From assembly GCA_002440975.1 (NCBI GenBank), contig DJWN01000109.1:1-6968 (forward strand): 6,968 nucleotides of DNA, read 5' to 3'. Of the stretch, positions 3,608-6,968 are shown one piece after another. Below the pieces are notes generated by a model. The model was not told the origin of the DNA. It ran no database searches and saw only the letters and a program-made list of their open reading frames with translations. The DNA comes from Bacteroidales bacterium UBA6229 (GTDB taxonomy: Bacteria; Bacteroidota; Bacteroidia; Bacteroidales; F082). Position 1 is the stretch's first letter, and the number at the start of each line of letters is the position of its first letter. The position numbers were made by a program, and so were the translations under genes.

Positions 3608-6490
3608 ATGAAACAATTTCTACTCTCCTTAGTAGTTCTGTCACTCGGATGGAACATGATTTACGCACAACACAATCGTGTTAAAGGTATTCCACAGAAT
3701 GTTGAAGTAATCAACAACACTCCTGTAAAAGCCGCTCCAGTATCCAGCTATACTGATGGTTTTGAGGATTATGCCGACTTTTCCCTGAATTTTTCACCCT
3801 GGACCCTGGTAGATGTTGACGGCAGTGAGACCTATGGTTTCGAAGGCATTGATTTTTTGAATGAGTATGCCCCCATGTCTTTTATCATCTTCAACCCTGC
3901 GCAAACTAATCCTGCCATGACGGATGACGCCATTCAGCCGCATTCCGGAAATAAATTTGCGGCTTGTTTTGCCAGCACAACACCTGATAACAACGACTGG
4001 ATCATCAGTCCGGAAACTAACCTGGGAACTAACTCCAGTGTGAGTTTCTGGGTAAAATCCTACACAGCCGATTACGGCCTGGAACGTTACAGAGTGGGCA
4101 TTTCCACTACCGGAACTGATCCTGCTGACTTCACAATCATTTCATCAGGCAGCTATCTTGAAGCACCGGCCAATGCCTGGCAACAAAAAACATTTGACCT
4201 CTCGCAATACAACGGCCAAACCATAAGGGTGGGCATTCAATGTGTTTCGAGTGATGCTTTCATTTTTATGCTGGACGATTTGGAAATCACAACAGAAACT
4301 GCGGTTGGAAGCACCTTAACCGGACAGGTATCGGATGCCTTCAACGGTCTGCCGATCGCTAATGCCCAGGTGAGTGTTGCCGGGCTTTCGGCCAATACAG
4401 ATGGGGATGGAAATTACACCATTACCGGTATCCCCGCAGGTGTGCTTACAGCTGATTTTGCAGCCAACATTACAAACGGTGAAGCACCACTAAATGTGAA
4501 TTTCACTGATTATTCCAGCGATGGCTCGCACATTGTAAGTTGTTCCAAAACAGATTATATCACTTATGTGAATAACAATGTAAACATACCACCCAATGGA
4601 ACACTTACCCTGAATATCTCACTTTCGCCTATTCTTTCGAGCGGGCAGATGCGTTTCGTACTCAACTGGGGTCTTAATCCTGAAGACCTTGATTCACATC
4701 TGCTAACTCCCGAAATTGAAGGTAGTTCTTACCATGTTTATTATTCTGATGAGGGCAGCTCCACTGAAGCACCCTACGCTGCACTCGATCATGACGATAC
4801 CGACAGCTACGGCCCTGAAACAGTTACAATCTATGATTTCTTTGCAGGCACTTATAAGTATTTCATTCATAACTTTTCAGAATCACCTGACATCACAAGC
4901 TCGGAGGCTGTTGTACAGATTTATAACGATGCAGGATTGCTTCAAACCCTTCAGGTCCCAACCACTGGTACAGGACTTTATTGGTATGTTTGCGATGTAA
5001 ACGGAAGCACAGGACAACTGACGATTCACAATGTGATACAGGAAAATGAGCCTGGCTCATCAAAAGCAGAAATTTACCCACCCAAAGCGAAACCCCAGAA
5101 AGACGTTGTAAGTTGGCTGTGGAATTTTGGAGATGGCACAACCAGCACCTTGCAGAATCCTTCGCACACTTACAATAACGCAGGTTCTTATACTGTTTCG
5201 CTCACCATTGGCAATGGAACAACCACTGATACCGAAATCAAAACAGCTTACATCAATGTAAGTGGTGGCAGTGCCGGAACAGGAACCCTCACTGGTATGG
5301 TAACAGATGCACTCACCGGCGATCCAATTCAAGGTGCCTTGGTGAGTGTTTCAGGATTATCCGACCTTACAGATTCAGAGGGTAACTACCTGATAGAAAA
5401 TGTTCCCATTGGAATGCTCACTGCTAATTTCAATGCCAATCCCACCAACGGACTTTCACCCTTGGTAGTCAACTTTTACGACCAAAGCACTGAAAACAGT
5501 AATACTGTAACCTGCTCAAAAACAGATTACAACACCTATTCCAACAATCAGGTAATCATACCACAGGATGGCACCCTGACATTAAATATCTCACTTTCGC
5601 CCATACTGGCAAGCGGACAAATGCGTTTTGTACTCAACTGGGGCGAAAATCCAAGGGATTTAGACTCACATATGAATACACCGGAGATTGAAGGTCAAAC
5701 CTATCATATTTATTATAGTGACCAGGGAAGCATCGAAACAGCTCCTTATGCTGCTCTGGACCACGACATCACAAGTGGTTATGGCCCTGAAACCATGACC
5801 ATTTATGATATGTTTGCAGGCACTTATCAATATTATATCTATAAATATGCAGGTGATGGCCCTATCACGGCTTCGCAGGCAGTAGTGCAGATATATGGAC
5901 AGAATGGTTTACTTCAAACCTTGCAGGTTCCAACGAATGGTGAAGGCGATTACTGGTATGTTTGCGATGTAAACGGAAATACCGGACAACTTACCATCCG
6001 CAATGTGATACAGGAAAATGCACCCGGCGATACCCGTTTCGAAATGCCAGAGAAAACACGTGATCCACTTTCGATCACCTCCTGGGTATGGAACTTTGGA
6101 GATGGCGGAACCAGCACCTTGCAAAATCCAACACATACCTACACGGCCAATGGAATCTACACCGTTTCCTTAACTGTGACCGATAATAACAGCATGAGCC
6201 ATACCGAAACCAAAGTAGCCTTTATCCAGGTTGGTGGCAGCTCAATAAACGAAGCAGGCAAACAAAATATCAAAATTTATCCTTTGCCGGCTTCTGAAAG
6301 GATCAATATCGAATGTGAATCCGCAATCCTGCAGCTTATCCTTAGCGATCTCAATGGCAGGGTGATATCGCAAAATTCACCGGTTGCCAAAACTTTTACA
6401 TTGGAAACCGATATGCTGAAACAAGGCATTTACCTGCTCTCGATAAAGCTTGAAGATGGTATTGTGGTCAGAAAGATTACCATCAGATAA
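3608..6490 (+). CDS. secreted multidomain protein: choice-of-anchor J, two CarboxypepD/PKD/YfaP modules, T9SS tail
   Basis: This 960-residue exported protein has a signal peptide (MKQFLLSLVV start, cleavage predicted after YA20, before Q21). Residues 50-228 (start DGFEDYADF, end FMLDDLEI) match the choice-of-anchor J/cleaved-adhesin beta-sandwich found in gingipain-type proteins. Two 316-residue modules follow (236-551 and 560-875). Each holds a carboxypeptidase-regulatory-like domain, a PKD-type first segment (PLNVNFTD; PLVVNFYD), a YfaP/DUF2135-like domain (RFVLNWG...DLDSH...YGPE), and a PKD-type end (WNFGDG, QNPxHTY, YTVSLT). Residues 887-960 (start IKIYPLPASERINIE, end RKITIR) are a T9SS type A sorting domain, so the protein should cross the outer membrane and be surface-anchored or released. 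No catalytic motif is seen; adhesion, glycan or protein binding, or a structural role are the likely options. It has its own promoter and a strong terminator. Confidence 0.9.
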   Translation: MKQFLLSLVVLSLGWNMIYAQHNRVKGIPQNVEVINNTPVKAAPVSSYTDGFEDYADFSLNFSPWTLVDVDGSETYGFEGIDFLNEYAPMSFIIFNPAQTNPAMTDDAIQPHSGNKFAACFASTTPDNNDWIISPETNLGTNSSVSFWVKSYTADYGLERYRVGISTTGTDPADFTIISSGSYLEAPANAWQQKTFDLSQYNGQTIRVGIQCVSSDAFIFMLDDLEITTETAVGSTLTGQVSDAFNGLPIANAQVSVAGLSANTDGDGNYTITGIPAGVLTADFAANITNGEAPLNVNFTDYSSDGSHIVSCSKTDYITYVNNNVNIPPNGTLTLNISLSPILSSGQMRFVLNWGLNPEDLDSHLLTPEIEGSSYHVYYSDEGSSTEAPYAALDHDDTDSYGPETVTIYDFFAGTYKYFIHNFSESPDITSSEAVVQIYNDAGLLQTLQVPTTGTGLYWYVCDVNGSTGQLTIHNVIQENEPGSSKAEIYPPKAKPQKDVVSWLWNFGDGTTSTLQNPSHTYNNAGSYTVSLTIGNGTTTDTEIKTAYINVSGGSAGTGTLTGMVTDALTGDPIQGALVSVSGLSDLTDSEGNYLIENVPIGMLTANFNANPTNGLSPLVVNFYDQSTENSNTVTCSKTDYNTYSNNQVIIPQDGTLTLNISLSPILASGQMRFVLNWGENPRDLDSHMNTPEIEGQTYHIYYSDQGSIETAPYAALDHDITSGYGPETMTIYDMFAGTYQYYIYKYAGDGPITASQAVVQIYGQNGLLQTLQVPTNGEGDYWYVCDVNGNTGQLTIRNVIQENAPGDTRFEMPEKTRDPLSITSWVWNFGDGGTSTLQNPTHTYTANGIYTVSLTVTDNNSMSHTETKVAFIQVGGSSINEAGKQNIKIYPLPASERINIECESAILQLILSDLNGRVISQNSPVAKTFTLETDMLKQGIYLLSIKLEDGIVVRKITIR
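4313..5260 (+). repeat. internal module repeat, copy 1
   Basis: This codes for residues 236-551 of the secreted protein, the first of two in-frame copies of the composite module. Aligned landmarks are TLTGQVSDAFNGLPI, CSKTDY (C312), MRFVLNWG, YGPETVTIYD, AVVQIY, WYVCDVNG (C462), NVIQEN and WNFGDG. The offset to copy 2 is 324 residues nearly throughout; it falls to 323 between the YfaP-like domain and about residue 540, then returns. At DNA level many short stretches are shared (for example GTTTGCGATGTAAACGGAA), but third positions have drifted, so the duplication is not recent. Confidence 0.9.
5285..6232 (+). repeat. internal module repeat, copy 2
   Basis: This codes for residues 560-875, the second copy of the module, the same 948 bases long as copy 1 and joined to it by a short Gly/Ser-rich linker (VSGGSAGTG). 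Identity is highest in the YfaP-like part, where most residues agree, and lowest in the linker before WNFGDG and in the PKD tail. Both Cys positions of copy 1 are kept (C636 and C786). Confidence 0.9.
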
Positions 6491-6513
6491 AGTAAGCTTT
6501 TAACATTTTTACT

Positions 6514-6546
6514 AAGCCGGATGAAAACAAGCTCATCCGGCTTTTT
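6514..6546 (+). terminator. Rho-independent terminator of the secreted protein gene
   Basis: AAGCCGGATGA (6514-6524) and TCATCCGGCTT (6533-6543) form a perfect 11-base stem around an 8-base loop, and a five-T run (6542-6546) completes it. The stem starts 23 bases after the stop codon. This is the clearest terminator in the window and separates the gene from the peptidase downstream. Confidence 0.93.
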
Positions 6547-6615
6547 CAATTGGTTAGTTGCTGATTAATACGACAAAAACTTAATTTTTAATTCATTCAT
6601 CTGTTAAAAAACAAC

Positions 6616-6623
6616 TAAATTTG
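6616..6623 (+). promoter_or_regulatory. Bacteroidota-type -7 box upstream of the M16 peptidase
   Basis: TAAATTTG fits TAnnTTTG exactly and lies 52 bases before the peptidase start, after the preceding terminator, so a new transcript is expected here. No clear -33 TTG stands at the usual distance upstream. Confidence 0.55.
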
Positions 6624-6675
6624 TAGGCATAGCTCACAAATCAAATTCCTAATTTCAAAACTACCTGGGTTAATT

Positions 6676-6968
6676 ATGAAAAAATATTACTTCTCCTTTA
6701 TCCTGGCGTTATTCGGTCTGATTACCGTCCTCAACGCTCAACAACTGGATCTCACAGCTGGCATCCCCATAGATCCAACAGTTAAAATTGATACACTTGC
6801 CAATGGATTGCGCTATTATATCCGCCAAAATACCATGCCCGAAAACAGGGTTGAGATGAGGCTGGTTACCAATGCCGGTTCCATTTTGGAAGATGATGAC
6901 CAGCAGGGGCTGGCTCATTTTGTAGAACATATGTGCTTCAATGGCACCAAAAACTTTAGCAAAAGCGC
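6676..6968 (+). CDS. M16-family zinc metallopeptidase, N-terminal part, cut by the right edge
   Basis: From the ATG at 6676 the first 97 residues are visible, and the frame is open to the window end. A signal peptide (MKKYYFSFIL start) is predicted to be cleaved after NA21, before QQ, so the enzyme is exported to the periplasm or envelope. The mature start carries the family's DTLANGLRYYIRQN and the EMRLVTNAGSILEDDDQQGLAHFVEH block. HFVEH (81-85) is the inverted zinc motif HxxEH: H81 and H85 bind zinc and E84 is the catalytic base. The third zinc ligand, expected some 75 residues later, lies outside the window. Bacteroidota members are usually about 900 residues with two M16 repeats; that cannot be checked here. 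It is a separate transcription unit from the secreted protein. Confidence 0.93.
   Translation, partial: MKKYYFSFILALFGLITVLNAQQLDLTAGIPIDPTVKIDTLANGLRYYIRQNTMPENRVEMRLVTNAGSILEDDDQQGLAHFVEHMCFNGTKNFSKS

Noticed and set aside
4716..5332. Small overlapping frames on both strands inside the secreted protein gene
   Set aside because: They are shadows of a 960-codon gene with clear domain structure, and similar shadows recur in the second repeat copy (5909-6136), as expected from the duplication.
6709..6930. Minus-strand frame over the start of the M16 peptidase
   Set aside because: It is antisense to a coding region with a signal peptide and the HxxEH motif, and has no supporting features.

Overview
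The window looks like a chromosomal piece of a Bacteroidota genome, probably of the Bacteroidales or a close relative. The support is: a type IX secretion (T9SS) sorting tail on a large secreted protein, signal peptides cleaved before Gln, promoter-like TAnnTTTG boxes in place of an E. coli-type -10, start codons without clear Shine-Dalgarno sequences, and moderate GC with A-rich non-coding gaps. Order-level placement is inference.

Layout. Positions 1-211 are mostly non-coding. They hold a possible gene start running off the left edge, a short tandem motif, a GC-richer block resembling dispersed Bacteroidota intergenic repeats, and a terminator for the next gene. A minus-strand lipoprotein gene (212-853) follows. 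A divergent gap (854-1011) separates it from a plus-strand pair: dnaX (1012-2760), encoding the clamp-loader subunit gamma/tau of DNA polymerase III, and 10 bases later a GNAT-type acetyltransferase with an unexplained C-terminal extension (2771-3460). After a gap with a good Bacteroidota promoter (3547-3577) comes a 960-residue secreted modular protein (3608-6490). It has a choice-of-anchor J/cleaved-adhesin-like domain, two copies of a 316-residue composite module and a T9SS tail. A strong terminator (6514-6546) closes that unit. A new promoter box then precedes the start of an M16 (insulinase/pitrilysin-like) zinc peptidase that runs off the right edge.

The genes do not form one pathway. 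dnaX and the acetyltransferase are probably co-transcribed; the other genes appear to be separate transcription units. The secreted protein and the peptidase both belong to the cell envelope or exterior.

Two observations stand out. First, dnaX carries an in-frame A AAA AAT heptamer with GGAGGAG 14 bases upstream and a -1 frame TGA immediately after it, at the junction of the linker and the C-terminal domain. This resembles the E. coli dnaX programmed frameshift that makes gamma. Second, each module of the secreted protein seems to contain a PKD domain split in two, with its first part lodged inside a carboxypeptidase-regulatory-like domain and its second part about 195 residues later, beyond a YfaP/DUF2135-like domain. 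I saw no mobile element, CRISPR array, tRNA or rRNA.
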